Shown: positions 31,687 to 45,191 of the stretch, in pieces
Numbering within the stretch: position 1 is the first letter of the stretch
Layout of the letters: each line of letters opens with the position of its first letter
From: an uncultured Tateyamaria sp.
Lineage (GTDB): Bacteria > Pseudomonadota > Alphaproteobacteria > Rhodobacterales > Rhodobacteraceae
Assembly: GCF_947497045.1 (NCBI RefSeq)
Contig: NZ_CANMEU010000016.1
Coordinates: forward strand, 1-53,899
Direction: 5' to 3'
DNA: 53,899 bases
Made by a program: the position numbers and the translations under genes
The notes under the pieces: generated by a model
Databases searched by the model: none
Seen by the model: the letters and a program-made list of their open reading frames with translations, nothing else
What the model was told of the DNA's origin: nothing

Positions 31687-31710
31687 GCCCCGTGTGATAC
31701 GGGGCCTTTT
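31687..31710. terminator. Bidirectional Rho-independent terminator
   Basis: The stem GCCCCGT-gtgat-ACGGGGC (31687-31705) is preceded by a run of A (31680-31686) and followed by CTTTT. It lies between the convergent muramidase-like gene and the end of the purine transporter operon, so it can serve both. Confidence 0.85.
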
Positions 31711-31728
31711 GGGATTATGTCTGTCGGA

Positions 31729-32811
31729 TCAGTTGGGGATGTCGCCTTCGATCCCTTCGACGAAGAAGTTCATGCCAGCCAACGTGCCATCATCAGCCGT
31801 TTCACCCTCTGCGAGGAAAGGCGAGCCGTCCTGCTTGTTCAGTGGGCCGGTGAAGGCGTGATAAGACCCGTCCGCCAGGGCGGCTTTCATCTCCAGCGCT
31901 TCGGCTTTGATATCCGCAGGCACCGCATCCGAGATTTCACCAATGCCGACCATGCCAGCGCCAATGCCATCCCATGTGTCTTTCTGCTCCCATGTGCCTT
32001 CCATCACGGCGCGGGTGCGCGCAATGTAATAAGGGGCCCAGTCATCGATGATCGAGGACACGCGGGGCAGGGGCGCGTACTGGCCCATGTCCGAGGCTTG
32101 GCCGAACGTGATCACGTTGCCCGCTTCCTGGGCCGCCGCCTGTGGTGCGGTGGAATCGGTGTGTTGCAGCACGACATCCGCGCCCTGTTCGATCAACACC
32201 TTGGCTGCGTCCGCCTCTTTGGAGGGGTCGAACCATGTGTAGGCCCAGATAATCTTGAACTCGACATCCGGGTTCACCTTCTTGGCGTGGATATAGGCCG
32301 AGTTGATGCCCCGGATCACTTCAGGGATCGGGAAGGAGGCGATGTAGCCGATGATGTTGCTTTTCGTCATCTTGCCCGCGATGTGACCCTGAATGGCGCG
32401 CCCTTCATAAAAACGGGCCGAATAGGTCGACACGTTCGGGTGCAGACGTTTGTAGCCTGTCGCGTGCTCGAATTTCACATCCGGGAACTTCGCGGCGACG
32501 TTGTTGGTCGGATCCATATAGCCAAACGAGGTGGTAAAGATAAGATCGGCCCCATCAAGCGCCATCTGCGTCATCACCCGCTCGCTGTCGGGTCCTTCGG
32601 CGACGTTCTCGACAAAGACGGTTTCGACCGCATCACCAAACTCCGCTTCGACCGCGAGGCGGCCCTGATCATGTTCGTATGTCCAGCCGCCATCGCCGAC
32701 GGGGCCGACATAGACAAAGCCGACTTTGGTTTTTTCGTGCCCGTCCGCAACTGCGGCACCGGCCAGACCAAGGGCAAGCGCAGCGCTTGCCATGAGTGTG
32801 GTGAATTTCAT
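31729..32811 (-). CDS. BMP-family substrate-binding protein (purine/nucleoside ABC transporter)
   Basis: The 360-residue protein has a signal peptide (MKFTTLMASAALALGLAGAA) and the BMP/PnrA-like fold: KVGFVYVGPVGDGGWTYEHD, VENVAEGPDSERVMTQMA, IFTTSFGYMDPTNNVAAKFP, GYIASFPIPEVIRGINSAY, and ADVVLQHTDSTAPQAAAQE with GQASDMGQ. PnrA-type proteins bind purine nucleosides. It is the last gene of a long minus-strand operon that starts with xdhA. It lacks a lipobox, so it is a soluble periplasmic protein, as usual in Gram-negative bacteria. Confidence 0.9.
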   Translation of the reverse strand: MKFTTLMASAALALGLAGAAVADGHEKTKVGFVYVGPVGDGGWTYEHDQGRLAVEAEFGDAVETVFVENVAEGPDSERVMTQMALDGADLIFTTSFGYMDPTNNVAAKFPDVKFEHATGYKRLHPNVSTYSARFYEGRAIQGHIAGKMTKSNIIGYIASFPIPEVIRGINSAYIHAKKVNPDVEFKIIWAYTWFDPSKEADAAKVLIEQGADVVLQHTDSTAPQAAAQEAGNVITFGQASDMGQYAPLPRVSSIIDDWAPYYIARTRAVMEGTWEQKDTWDGIGAGMVGIGEISDAVPADIKAEALEMKAALADGSYHAFTGPLNKQDGSPFLAEGETADDGTLAGMNFFVEGIEGDIPN

Positions 32812-32869
32812 GTGAGTTATAACTCCCCAGTTATGTCTCGCGCGGCGTTGCGCGCTTGTTATGTGCCTC

Positions 32870-33790
32870 TTAACCCGAAGCGTGAAAGGTACGTCCCAGT
32901 GATCCGGGCGCGCGCGATTTGTCCGCCGAAAGAATCACCAGCACGATGATCGTTACGATGTAGGGGGACATTGCCAAATACTCGACCGGAATGGCAACGC
33001 CTGCGCCTTGCAGGTTCAACTGTAATTGGGTGATCCCGCCAAAAAGATAGGCACCCAGCAACACGCGCCATGGTTTCCATGATGCAAATACGACCAGAGC
33101 GAGTGCGATCCAGCCCACGCCCGCCGTCATGCCCTCGGTCCACTGTGGTACACGGACAAGGCTGATATAGGCCCCGCCCAAGCCCGCGCAGGCCCCGCCG
33201 AACAGGATCGCAAGGGTGCGGATGCGTTTGACCTTGTACCCAAGCGCGTGGGCCGCATCGTGATTTTCGCCGACCGCACGCAGAACCAGCCCTGTCCGGG
33301 TGAATTTCAGCGTGGCCCATGTCGCAGCCACGATGGCCAGCCCGATGTAGACAACCATATCATGTCCGAAAACGATTGGTCCGATGACGGGTATGTCTGC
33401 AAGTGGTCCAAGCGGAGTCGCCTCTACCCGGGGCGGTTTGATGCCCACATAGCTTTGGCCCATCAGCGCGGACAGCCCGAGCCCGAACAAGGTCAGCGCG
33501 AGGCCCGAGGCCACCTGATTGGCCAGCGCAATCTGGGTGAGAAATGCGAACAACAGGGACAACACCGCCCCGCCTATGGCCGCTGCGATGAACCCGACCG
33601 TGGGCGAGCCGATATTGACCGTGATGATGAACCCGCAGACCGCGCCGGTGATCATCATCCCCTCGACCCCAAGGTTCAGCACCCCTGCGCGCTCGACCAC
33701 CAACTCGCCAATGGCGGCCAGCAAAATGGGGGTGGCCGCTGCGATCATGGCCGCGATCAGAAGGACAGGGTTGATGGCTGAAAGGTCCAT
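32870..33790 (-). CDS. ABC transporter permease (BPD_transp_2, NupQ-like)
   Basis: The 306-residue membrane protein has about eight to nine helices with the family segments AATPILLAAIGELVVERAGV, LNLGVEGMMITGAVCGF, LFGLGLSALMGQSYVG and GEN..AA.ALGYKV. It is the shorter permease of a BMP-type nucleoside importer and pairs with the product of 34156-35241. Its ATG follows the stop of the unknown 122-residue gene with no gap. The C-terminus ends soon after the last helix (ILSADKSRAPGSLGRTF). Confidence 0.88.
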   Translation of the reverse strand: MDLSAINPVLLIAAMIAAATPILLAAIGELVVERAGVLNLGVEGMMITGAVCGFIITVNIGSPTVGFIAAAIGGAVLSLLFAFLTQIALANQVASGLALTLFGLGLSALMGQSYVGIKPPRVEATPLGPLADIPVIGPIVFGHDMVVYIGLAIVAATWATLKFTRTGLVLRAVGENHDAAHALGYKVKRIRTLAILFGGACAGLGGAYISLVRVPQWTEGMTAGVGWIALALVVFASWKPWRVLLGAYLFGGITQLQLNLQGAGVAIPVEYLAMSPYIVTIIVLVILSADKSRAPGSLGRTFHASG

Positions 33791-34159
33791 TCAATAACGC
33801 TCCGGCAAGCAACGCAGAAGTGAGACGTCGTTGGTGTTGTGGATCATGTTCAGGATGATGACGTCGCTTTGGATACGCTGCGACAAGAGGCGGATTTCTG
33901 TTCCTGCGCGGCGTTCAGCCAGAACGGTTTTGGTGCCGATCATGGCGATTTGGTCCTCGTGCGGCACCCAGTGGCCCTTCCAGTCAAAGGCGGTCAGGGT
34001 GCTGTCCGTCTGTGCAAATCCCTCTGCCATTGCCACCCCGTCTGCGGCAAAAGTCAGTGACATCCGCACAGGCGCGTGAACATCTGCCCCGGTCCCGACT
34101 GCAAGCGGGCTGGTACAGTCCCATTGCGAGGCTACCAAAATCGCTGCCATACCGATCAT
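33791..34159 (-). CDS. Unknown 122-aa protein between the two permease genes
   Basis: The start codon (34157-34159) overlaps the stop of permease 1 as ATGA. The stop touches the start of permease 2, so translation of this frame is well supported by context. The protein has a short hydrophobic N-terminus (MIGMAAILVASQWDCTS) that may be a weak signal, then a beta-prone body (VRMSLTFAADGVAMAEGFAQ, FDWKGHWVPHEDQIAMIGTK) and a C-terminal IQSDVIILNMIHNTNDV. No family is recognised. BMP-type transporter operons normally have the permeases adjacent, so an inserted gene is unusual. Confidence 0.65.
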   Translation of the reverse strand: MIGMAAILVASQWDCTSPLAVGTGADVHAPVRMSLTFAADGVAMAEGFAQTDSTLTAFDWKGHWVPHEDQIAMIGTKTVLAERRAGTEIRLLSQRIQSDVIILNMIHNTNDVSLLRCLPERY

Positions 34160-35241
34160 GTTGTGACCTCTCCGGTTCCGAGCCGCACGCGGTAGTTCGT
34201 CAACACATCCAGCGCGAGCAGGAAAAACAAGAGCATCCCCTGAAACACCTGAATGGCCGCTGCGGGCAGGCCCAGCTGACTTTGCGCGATGTCGCCGCCG
34301 ATATACGTGAGCGCCATCAATAGCCCTGCCGCCACGATCCCAAGCGGGTTCAGCCGCCCCAGAAAGGCGACGATGATCGCGGTGAATCCGTAGCCGACAT
34401 TGAAGTCGATGCTGATCTGTCCAGCGGGGCCCGACACCTCGAACATCCCCGCCAGACCTGCCAGCAGACCCGATGTGCCAAGGCAAAACAGGATCAGACG
34501 GCCCGGATTGACGCCCCCGAATTTGGCGGCGCGCGGCGCTTCGCCGGTGACCCGGATGGCGAACCCCAGACGGTGTCGTGCCAGCAAGGCGTAAGCGAGA
34601 ATGACCGCAACCAAGGCCGCCACCACGCCCCAATGCATGCCTGTACCTGCGATCAACTCGGCGTTGTGGGCGGATGCGTATTGTTGCAGGTTGCGCGATC
34701 CGGGAAAGCCGAACCCTTCGGGGTTTTTCAGCAGTCCCAAAGACATAGAGGCCAAAAGCTGTTCAGCCACATAGACCAGCATCAGGGACACCAAAATCTC
34801 GTTGGTGCCGAACTTCACCTTGAGCACGCCCGGGATCATCGCCCAGGCCCACCCCCCGAATGCACCTGCCAGTACCATCAGCGGAAAGATGAAGACGCTT
34901 TCGGTTGGGTAAAAGGCAAGGCCCGCGGCTGCGCCACAGATTGCGCCGACGATGTACTGCCCCTCGGCCCCGATGTTCCAGATGCCCGCTTTGAACCCCA
35001 AGGCGAGACCGATCGCTATCAGGACCAGCGGTGCCCCCTTGATCAGCAGTTGCGGTCGGTAGAAAAATGCGAACTCGCCAAAGACAGGTTCCCAAAAGAT
35101 CGTGGTGATCGCCTGAAGCGGGTCCTTGCCCAAGACTGCGAACAACACCCCGCCAAAGATCATGGTGAGCAAAACGGCCAGAACGGGCGTTGCATAGGCC
35201 ATGACGGCGCTTGGCTGTGGACGCGCCTCAAGCCGGATCAT
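34156..35241 (-). CDS. ABC transporter permease (BPD_transp_2, NupP-like)
   Basis: The 361-residue membrane protein has ten or so helices and the family segments KGAPLVLIAIGLALGFKAGI, WNIGAEGQYIVGAICGAAAG, WAMIPGVLKVKFGTNEILVS, SLMLVYVAEQLLASMSLGLL and GEAPRAAKFGGVNPGRL. This is the longer permease of the pair in BMP-type nucleoside importers. It starts at 35241, 54 bp after the ATPase gene, and overlaps the unknown gene at its 3' end. Confidence 0.88.
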   Translation of the reverse strand: MIRLEARPQPSAVMAYATPVLAVLLTMIFGGVLFAVLGKDPLQAITTIFWEPVFGEFAFFYRPQLLIKGAPLVLIAIGLALGFKAGIWNIGAEGQYIVGAICGAAAGLAFYPTESVFIFPLMVLAGAFGGWAWAMIPGVLKVKFGTNEILVSLMLVYVAEQLLASMSLGLLKNPEGFGFPGSRNLQQYASAHNAELIAGTGMHWGVVAALVAVILAYALLARHRLGFAIRVTGEAPRAAKFGGVNPGRLILFCLGTSGLLAGLAGMFEVSGPAGQISIDFNVGYGFTAIIVAFLGRLNPLGIVAAGLLMALTYIGGDIAQSQLGLPAAAIQVFQGMLLFFLLALDVLTNYRVRLGTGEVTT

Positions 35242-35295
35242 GGGCGGGGTCCCTTGTTTCTGTGTTTCACTGGCATCGTTTGTAATGGGTCAGTA

Positions 35296-36810
35296 TCAAA
35301 CATGCGCAACCTCGATCCCATGGGCTCCGCCCAACATCAGGCCAATCTGCTCCACATCCAGTTCCGATGTGGGGCGCGGCGCGCTCAGCCGTCCTTCGTT
35401 CAGAGCCGCAAACCGGTCCGAGATTTCCATCAACTCATCCAAATCCTGACTGATCACGACCACCGCTGCCCCCCCTGCCGCCAGATCCAGAAGGGATTGG
35501 CGAATGGCTGCGGCAGCGGCAGCATCCACGCCCCATGTCGGCTGGTTGACGACCAGCACCTCGGGGCGCTGCAACACTTCGCGTCCGATTACGAACTTCT
35601 GCAAATTTCCGCCGGACAGGGACCGGGCGGCATTGTCTGGCCCCGGCGTGCGCACGTCAAATTCCGCAATGATCCGTTCCGCAAAAGTGCGGGTTTTGGG
35701 CCAGTTCAGCAGCCCGCGCACAGACAGGCCTTCGCGTGCCGCCCCGGTCAGCATCGCATTTTCGGTGAGCGACATGTTGGGGGCGGCGGCATGGCCCAAA
35801 CGTTCTTCGGGGGCGGACAGCACGCCAAGCCCGCGACGCATCTCGGGCGCGACGTTCGACAAATCCCGGCCCAGGAACGAAACCATGCCGGGTACGCAGG
35901 GGGTTTCGCCTGACAGCGCCGCCAACAACTCGTCCTGCCCGTTGCCCGCAACGCCCCCGATGCCAAGGACGTCGCCCGCGCGCACCTGAAACGTCACGTC
36001 CTTCAGGGCCATGCCAAAAGCCGACGGTGCGGGGGCAGAAAGCCCCGTCACATCCAGCACCACGTTGCCGGTGTTGTGTGCGGCGGCTTTGGGGGTTGCC
36101 AGCGTGCTGCCCACCATCAGTTCCGCCATGTCGCGGGCTGATGTATCGCGCGGAATACAGGTGCCGACCACCTTGCCCCCCCGCAGGATCGTGGCCGCAT
36201 CACACAGGGCGCGAATTTCTTCGAGCTTGTGCGAGATATAGAGGATCGCGGTGCCCTCTGCGCTCAGCTTGCGCAGGGTTTCGAAAAGGATATCAACCTC
36301 TTGCGGGGTCAGCACTGAGGTCGGCTCGTCCATGATCAACAGCTTGGGGTCCTGAAGCAGACAGCGGATGATTTCGACGCGCTGCCGCTCTCCGGCGGAC
36401 AGATCGCCCACCGTGCGGTCGGGTGATAGTGGCAGGCCATAGGTTTCGGACACATCGCGAATTTGCGTCGCGAGCGCCCGCATCGGGGGGGGCGTCTCCA
36501 TGCCAAGGGCGATGTTTTCAGCCACGCTGAGCGCATCAAACAGGGAAAAGTGCTGGAACACCATGCCGACCCCGGCGCTGCGTGCGGCCCGCGGATCGGT
36601 CGGCACATAGTCGGTCCCGCGCATCTGCATCGTGCCGCTATCGGGTTTCACCAACCCGTAGATCATCTTGACCAACGTCGATTTCCCAGCCCCGTTTTCG
36701 CCAAGCAAAGCGTGGATTTCACCCGGAGCGATCTCGAGCGTCACCGCATCATTGGCAATGACCCCGGGATAGGCTTTGGTCAGGCCGCGCAGGGCAAGCA
36801 ATGGGGTCAC
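35296..36810 (-). CDS. ABC transporter ATPase with two nucleotide-binding domains (NupO-like)
   Basis: The 504-residue protein contains two ABC domains. Domain 1 has GENGAGKST (Walker A), LSAGERQRVEIIRCLLQDP and LLIMDEPTSVLTP. Domain 2 has GGVAGNGQDELLAALSGE, LSGGNLQKFVIGREVLQRP and LVVNQPTWGVD, where the Walker B Asp-Glu is Asn-Gln, as is common in the second half of this family. It drives import of nucleosides with the two permeases. The start is a GTG (36808-36810) that overlaps the xdhC stop by GTGA. The long upstream in-frame extension lies inside xdhC and is rejected. Confidence 0.9.
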   Translation of the reverse strand: MTPLLALRGLTKAYPGVIANDAVTLEIAPGEIHALLGENGAGKSTLVKMIYGLVKPDSGTMQMRGTDYVPTDPRAARSAGVGMVFQHFSLFDALSVAENIALGMETPPPMRALATQIRDVSETYGLPLSPDRTVGDLSAGERQRVEIIRCLLQDPKLLIMDEPTSVLTPQEVDILFETLRKLSAEGTAILYISHKLEEIRALCDAATILRGGKVVGTCIPRDTSARDMAELMVGSTLATPKAAAHNTGNVVLDVTGLSAPAPSAFGMALKDVTFQVRAGDVLGIGGVAGNGQDELLAALSGETPCVPGMVSFLGRDLSNVAPEMRRGLGVLSAPEERLGHAAAPNMSLTENAMLTGAAREGLSVRGLLNWPKTRTFAERIIAEFDVRTPGPDNAARSLSGGNLQKFVIGREVLQRPEVLVVNQPTWGVDAAAAAAIRQSLLDLAAGGAAVVVISQDLDELMEISDRFAALNEGRLSAPRPTSELDVEQIGLMLGGAHGIEVAHV

Positions 36811-37730
36811 GCAAAGGTCTCCAGTGGCCGGTGTATGGTTTGCGACGCCATTGCTAGCCGATAGGCGACCCCAATCGCAATCAAATGTGGTTGTTTGCCA
36901 AGGCCTGGATCGCCGATGGGGCATTGAATGCGTGCGATTTTGTCGCTCGTGTGGCCCAGATCGGTCAGCCGTTTGCGAAAGCGCGCCCATTTGGTGGTGG
37001 ATCCGATCAGCCCACAGGACGCAAAGGAATGGCGCAGCAGGGCGTGGCACAACGCGAGGTCAATCTCGTGGGAGTAGGTCAGAACCAGATGCTCTGCATC
37101 TTTGGGCGCAAAGGGTACGAGCGTCGTGGGATCAGCGGCGGGCACGATGGTAATATGTTCGGGCACAGTGCGCGGAAACCGGTCGGGTGCCGTGTCGACC
37201 CACGTGATCGCAAGGCCTGGAACCGGATGCAGTACATCCACCAGCGCGCGCCCCACATGCCCCGCCCCCCAAATCCAGAGAGGCCGGTCGGGGGCCTGCA
37301 CAGGCTCGATCATCCAGCCATCATGCAAAGCTTCCGGAGGCTGCACCCCTTGATTGCGCGCAGTGCTAAGCGCCCGTTTGACGGCCAGCGGCATGGGCCC
37401 CGTGCCGCGCGCGAAAACATCCTCGGGTACAGCGCGGGCACGCGCTCCGTCAAACACCTCGCTCAGGATATCGACCGCGCCGCCGCAGCATTGGCCAAGG
37501 TCCGGCCCAAGCGCGTGACGGCTGTGCGTGTCGTGCAGCATGCCGCGCGTCTGTGCGGCCAGTTCAAATTCCAGTGCGCCGCCACCGATCGTGCCGGACT
37601 GCCCGTCTGCCCAGACATGCATCGCGGCACCCACCTCGCGTGGGGCCGAGCCGCGCACATCGGCCACAACCACCCGTACCACGCGGCCATGCGCTGTGCA
37701 TTCCGCGATCAGACGGGCGCGGTCAAACAT
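36807..37730 (-). CDS. xdhC: XdhC, xanthine dehydrogenase accessory protein
   Basis: The 307-residue protein has the XdhC/CoxI layout: RVVRVVVADVRGSAPREVGA, GTIGGGALEFELAAQT and LGQCCGGAVDILSEVF in the N-terminal domain, then a Rossmann-like C-terminal domain (LWIWGAGHVGRALVDVLHPV, HLVLTYSHEIDLALCHALLR, CGLIGSTTKWARFRKRL). XdhC binds molybdenum cofactor, promotes its sulfuration and inserts it into XdhB. The start overlaps the xdhB stop by 8 bp and the stop overlaps the ABC ATPase start, so the enzyme and transporter genes form a single transcript. Confidence 0.92.
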   Translation of the reverse strand: MFDRARLIAECTAHGRVVRVVVADVRGSAPREVGAAMHVWADGQSGTIGGGALEFELAAQTRGMLHDTHSRHALGPDLGQCCGGAVDILSEVFDGARARAVPEDVFARGTGPMPLAVKRALSTARNQGVQPPEALHDGWMIEPVQAPDRPLWIWGAGHVGRALVDVLHPVPGLAITWVDTAPDRFPRTVPEHITIVPAADPTTLVPFAPKDAEHLVLTYSHEIDLALCHALLRHSFASCGLIGSTTKWARFRKRLTDLGHTSDKIARIQCPIGDPGLGKQPHLIAIGVAYRLAMASQTIHRPLETFA

Positions 37731-40026
37731 CGCCGCGTGCCTTGTGGATGGCGTGCATCACAGCCTCGCCGGTGGCGGGGGCCTGCAGGTCAGGATAGTG
37801 CGGCCCGCAGGCCGACGCGGCATCGCTGAGCGCAAGAAAGGCCGAGATGCCAAGCATCAGGGGCGGTTCGCCCACAGCCTTGGATTTATAGATGGTGTCG
37901 GCCCGGTTTTCGCCGTCCCAAAGGGCGACATTGAACACGTCGGGTCGATCACCGCAGGCCGGGATCTTGTATGTGGAGGGCGCGTGTGTACACAGCCGCC
38001 CTGCATCGTCCCAGACCAGTTCTTCGGTTGTTAGCCAGCCTGCCCCTTGCACATATCCGCCCTCGACCTGTCCGATGTCCAGGGCAGGGTTCAGCGAAGC
38101 GCCCGCATCGTGCAACACATCCGCGCGCAAAATGCGGTTTTCGCCCGTCAGCGTGTCGATGACGACTTCGGTGACGGCTGCCCCATAGGCAAAGTAGAAA
38201 AACGGGCGGCCATGCCCCTTGATACGGTCCCATTTGATGTCGGGTGTCTTGTAAAACCCGGTCGAGGACAGGCTGATGCGGGCCTGATGGGTGAGGGCCG
38301 CCACTTCGGCAAAGCTGTAGGTCGCCTCACCGGCAATCACCTGTCCGTCCGTGAACCGTACCGTGTCGGGTGCGCATTGATGCAGCTGTGCCAGATGCGT
38401 GGCCATACGGTCACGGATTGTATCGCAGGCGGCCTTGACGGCCATCCCGTTGAGATCGCTGCCGGACGAGGCGGCGGTGGCGGAGGTGTTGGGCACCTTG
38501 GCGGTGTCGGTTGCTGTAATCTTGATGGCGGCCATATCGATCCCAAAGCGACTGGCCGCGACCTGCGCCACCTTCTGGAACAGACCCTGACCCATTTCCG
38601 TGCCGCCATGGTTCAGGTGGATTGATCCGTCCGCATAGACATGCACCAGCGCGCCCGCCTGGTTGAGGTGGGTCAGCGTGAATGAGATGCCGAACTTGAC
38701 GGGGCTGAGGGCGATGCCCTTTTTGAGCACAGGATTGGCAGCGTTCCACTGCGCAATGGCGGCGCGTCGCGCGTCGTAGTCAGATGAGGCACGCAACTGT
38801 TCAACCAAATCATCCAGAATAAAGTCGTCCACAACCTGGCCATAAGGCGTAGTCTGCGCCTTCTTTTGACCAGAAATACCGCCACCGGAGGTATAAAAGT
38901 TCCTTTGGCGCACCAGCAGCGGATCAAGGCCAAGGTAGGCGGCGATGTGATCCACGATCCGTTCCATCCCCAGCATCCCTTGCGGCCCGCCAAAGCCGCG
39001 AAAGGCGGTGGCGGATTGCGTATTGGTGCGCAAACGATGGCTTTCGATGCGCATATCCGGCAACCAATAGGCGTTGTCCGCATGCAGCATGGCCCGGTCA
39101 GCGACGGGCAGGGACAGATCCATCGCCCACCCGCAGCGGGTAAAGTGGCGCACATCCAGCGCGGTGATCCGCCCCTTAGCATCAAAGCCGACGTCGTAGT
39201 CGATGCGGAAATCGTGCCGCTTGCCCGTCACGATCATGTCGTCATCACGATCATAGCGCATCTTGCACGGCTTGCCGGTGCGCAGCGCGGCAACCGCGCA
39301 GGCGACGGCCAAGGCATTGCCCTGGCTTTCCTTGCCCCCAAATCCGCCCCCCATCCGCCGGGTTTCAACCCGCACGGCGTGCATGGGTTTGCCAATGGCT
39401 TCGGCCACTTTGTGCTGGATCTCTGTGGGGTGTTGGGTCGATGAGATGACGTGCATATCCCCGTCTTCGCCGGGCAGGGCGAGGGCGGCTTGCCCCTCGA
39501 GATAAAAGTGCTCTTGTCCGCCGATATGGAACTGGCCCGACAGGCTATTTTCGGCCTGGGCGAGGGCGCGCGCGGCATCCCCGCGTTCATAGATGCGCGG
39601 GCCGTCCTCAAACCGCGCGTCGGCGGCAAGCGCGTCTTCGATGCTGAAAGTCGGCGTGCTTTCCGCAATCTCGACCTTGGCCTGACGCGCTGCAAACCGC
39701 GCGGCGAGGTGCGACGTGGCGATCACCAAAAAGAGGGGCTGTCCGACATAATGCACGGTTTCCTTGGCGAGTAGTGGTTCGTCATGGGCGGAGGGCGAGA
39801 CGTCATTATCGAACGGCAGATCATCCGCCACCACGACATCCACAACACCCGGAGCTGAGCGCGCAGCCTCAAGGTCAAGCGCCGTGATCCTGCCACTTGC
39901 CGACGTGCTGAGCCCAAAGGCGAGGTGCAATGTGCCGCTTGGCGTGGGCGTGTCATCGACATAGCGCGCGGCTCCGGTCACATGCAGATGGGCGGCGTCA
40001 TGGGGCAGGGGGGTTGCGATGCTCAT
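37723..40026 (-). CDS. xdhB: XdhB, xanthine dehydrogenase molybdopterin-binding subunit
   Basis: The 767-residue protein matches XdhB over its whole length: [20 protein letters not shown] at the N-terminus, [60 protein letters not shown], and near the end [20 protein letters not shown], where the Glu is the catalytic base next to molybdenum. It oxidises hypoxanthine and xanthine to urate together with XdhA. The start at 40026 overlaps the xdhA stop by 4 bp. A longer upstream frame is inside xdhA. Confidence 0.93.
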   Translation of the reverse strand: MSIATPLPHDAAHLHVTGAARYVDDTPTPSGTLHLAFGLSTSASGRITALDLEAARSAPGVVDVVVADDLPFDNDVSPSAHDEPLLAKETVHYVGQPLFLVIATSHLAARFAARQAKVEIAESTPTFSIEDALAADARFEDGPRIYERGDAARALAQAENSLSGQFHIGGQEHFYLEGQAALALPGEDGDMHVISSTQHPTEIQHKVAEAIGKPMHAVRVETRRMGGGFGGKESQGNALAVACAVAALRTGKPCKMRYDRDDDMIVTGKRHDFRIDYDVGFDAKGRITALDVRHFTRCGWAMDLSLPVADRAMLHADNAYWLPDMRIESHRLRTNTQSATAFRGFGGPQGMLGMERIVDHIAAYLGLDPLLVRQRNFYTSGGGISGQKKAQTTPYGQVVDDFILDDLVEQLRASSDYDARRAAIAQWNAANPVLKKGIALSPVKFGISFTLTHLNQAGALVHVYADGSIHLNHGGTEMGQGLFQKVAQVAASRFGIDMAAIKITATDTAKVPNTSATAASSGSDLNGMAVKAACDTIRDRMATHLAQLHQCAPDTVRFTDGQVIAGEATYSFAEVAALTHQARISLSSTGFYKTPDIKWDRIKGHGRPFFYFAYGAAVTEVVIDTLTGENRILRADVLHDAGASLNPALDIGQVEGGYVQGAGWLTTEELVWDDAGRLCTHAPSTYKIPACGDRPDVFNVALWDGENRADTIYKSKAVGEPPLMLGISAFLALSDAASACGPHYPDLQAPATGEAVMHAIHKARGDV

Positions 40027-41402
40027 GGGGTGACCTCCAGCACATTTGCCGTCTGTCCCTGATCTTCGAGCCAAGCGCGCAACAGCATGTTTTGCGCGGC
40101 CTCCATCCGATAGCTGGCCGAGGCACGCATGTCCGAGAGTGGCGTAAAATCTTGGGACAGGGCGGTCATTGCCGCGGCGATTGTGGCCTCGTTCCATGAG
40201 TTGCCATTGAGCGCGGCCTCGGCCCAGCCAGCGCGGCACGGTGTGCCGGCCATCCCGCCAAAGGCAAGACGCGCTTGGGTCACGATGCCCTCGGTGACTT
40301 CGATCCAGAAACAGCCGCATACGGCCGAGATGTCCTGATCAAATCGTTTGGACAGTTTGTAGCAGCGCAGATGATCTGTGCGGCGCGGAATGCTGATGGC
40401 CTCGATGAACTCATTATCTGCGCGATCCTGCTTGCCATAAGCGACGAAAAAATCCTCCAGCGGCAAGGTGCGCGTCCCGTTGACGCTGCGCAGATGCAGC
40501 GTTGCATCGAGCGCGATCAACGCAGGGGAGCCATCCCCGATGGGTGACCCGTTGGCGACATTGCCCCCGATGGTCGCTGCGTTGCGCACCTGCACCGACC
40601 CGTAGCGCCGGATCAGTTCGGCAAAGGCGGGGTAGTGCGGCGCAATTGCGCGTTGCAGATCGCTGAGCGTTGTGGCCGCGCCAATGCGGATCGTATCGTC
40701 GCTGACGTCGACCCCCGCCAGTTCCGGAATGCGGTTGAGAAAGGCGACTGGCCCGAGGTCGCGGAAACCCTTGTTGACCCACAGCCCGACATCCGTCGCG
40801 CCTGCGATCAAGGTGCCTTGGGGGGTCTGATCCATCCACGTGGCGAGGGCTGCGGGCGTGATTGGGGGCTCTGCCCCCGCCTGCGGCTCCCCCGCGGTAT
40901 TTTTGGTCAAAAGAAGGGGGGTGTCGTGCATGTGATCAGGGACGGGCGCATGTTCGGCCTCCTGGGCGGCGCGGATGATGGGGGCATAGCCGGTGCACCG
41001 GCACAGGTTTCCGGCCAGTTGCGTGTCGTGATCGGTGGCCCCGTTCAGGTGCGCGGTGGCCATTGTTGTTACGAACCCCGGCGTGCAGAAGCCGCATTGG
41101 CTGCCGTGGTGTTTGATCATCGCCTCTTGCACGGGGTGCAGGGTGCCGTCCGGCGCGGCGATCCCTTCGACGGTGCGGATCGCCTTGCCCTCGATCTGGG
41201 GCATGAACAGGATGCAGGCATTGAGCGCGCGGGCTCCGGTCTCATCTGTCACCATGACGGAGCAAGCCCCGCAGTCCCCTTCGTTGCAGCCTTCCTTGGT
41301 GCCGGTGAGGTTTCGATCCTCACGCAACCAATCCAGCAGGGTCGTGGTGGGGGACGTATCGGCGGTGACGGGTGTTCCGTTGAGGTGGAAACGCGTGCGC
41401 AT
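40023..41402 (-). CDS. xdhA: XdhA, xanthine dehydrogenase iron-sulfur and FAD subunit
   Basis: The 459-residue protein has a plant-type [2Fe-2S] site ([13 protein letters not shown], Cys39, 44, 47 and a later Cys63), a second cluster ([10 protein letters not shown], Cys103/106, and [11 protein letters not shown], Cys134/136), then the FAD-binding domain ([40 protein letters not shown]) and the CO-dehydrogenase-type C-terminal domain. It carries electrons from the molybdenum centre to NAD. The start MRTRFHLNG (41400-41402) is chosen by family length over an upstream ATG. It is the first gene of the operon, divergent from dnaE with a 212-bp gap. Confidence 0.93.
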   Translation of the reverse strand: MRTRFHLNGTPVTADTSPTTTLLDWLREDRNLTGTKEGCNEGDCGACSVMVTDETGARALNACILFMPQIEGKAIRTVEGIAAPDGTLHPVQEAMIKHHGSQCGFCTPGFVTTMATAHLNGATDHDTQLAGNLCRCTGYAPIIRAAQEAEHAPVPDHMHDTPLLLTKNTAGEPQAGAEPPITPAALATWMDQTPQGTLIAGATDVGLWVNKGFRDLGPVAFLNRIPELAGVDVSDDTIRIGAATTLSDLQRAIAPHYPAFAELIRRYGSVQVRNAATIGGNVANGSPIGDGSPALIALDATLHLRSVNGTRTLPLEDFFVAYGKQDRADNEFIEAISIPRRTDHLRCYKLSKRFDQDISAVCGCFWIEVTEGIVTQARLAFGGMAGTPCRAGWAEAALNGNSWNEATIAAAMTALSQDFTPLSDMRASASYRMEAAQNMLLRAWLEDQGQTANVLEVTP

Positions 41403-41614
41403 GTGAACAGGACCTGCCGCTCTACCAAAGCCCATATCTGTGGCGCAGCCTCGATGCGGCGTAGAGGCGGGGCTCGGGCGGATCGGATGACAGGCTATGC
41501 GGGGGCGAGGGGGGTGGCAAGGGCGATTGCGGATTTGGCGGCGCCCTTGATTTGGTGTGCATAACTTTGCGGCACCACTGGATATGGGAGCTGTTGGTGT
41601 TCTAGGCTGGCCCC

Positions 41615-45115
<3,501 letters not shown>

Positions 45116-45191
45116 GCGCGCGCGTCGCTGACTGGACGACAAGCCCCCTTGGCGCTAAGTCTAAGTGCAGCAGAGGTGGGGGGAGAAACCA

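Noticed and set aside
31717..32949. 410-codon open frame antisense to the BMP-protein gene
   Set aside because: The BMP protein on the minus strand is complete with a signal peptide. The plus frame also runs into unrelated intergenic sequence.
34573..35913. 446-codon open frame antisense to the permease and ATPase genes
   Set aside because: It crosses two well-supported minus-strand genes and the gap between them, with no recognisable domain.
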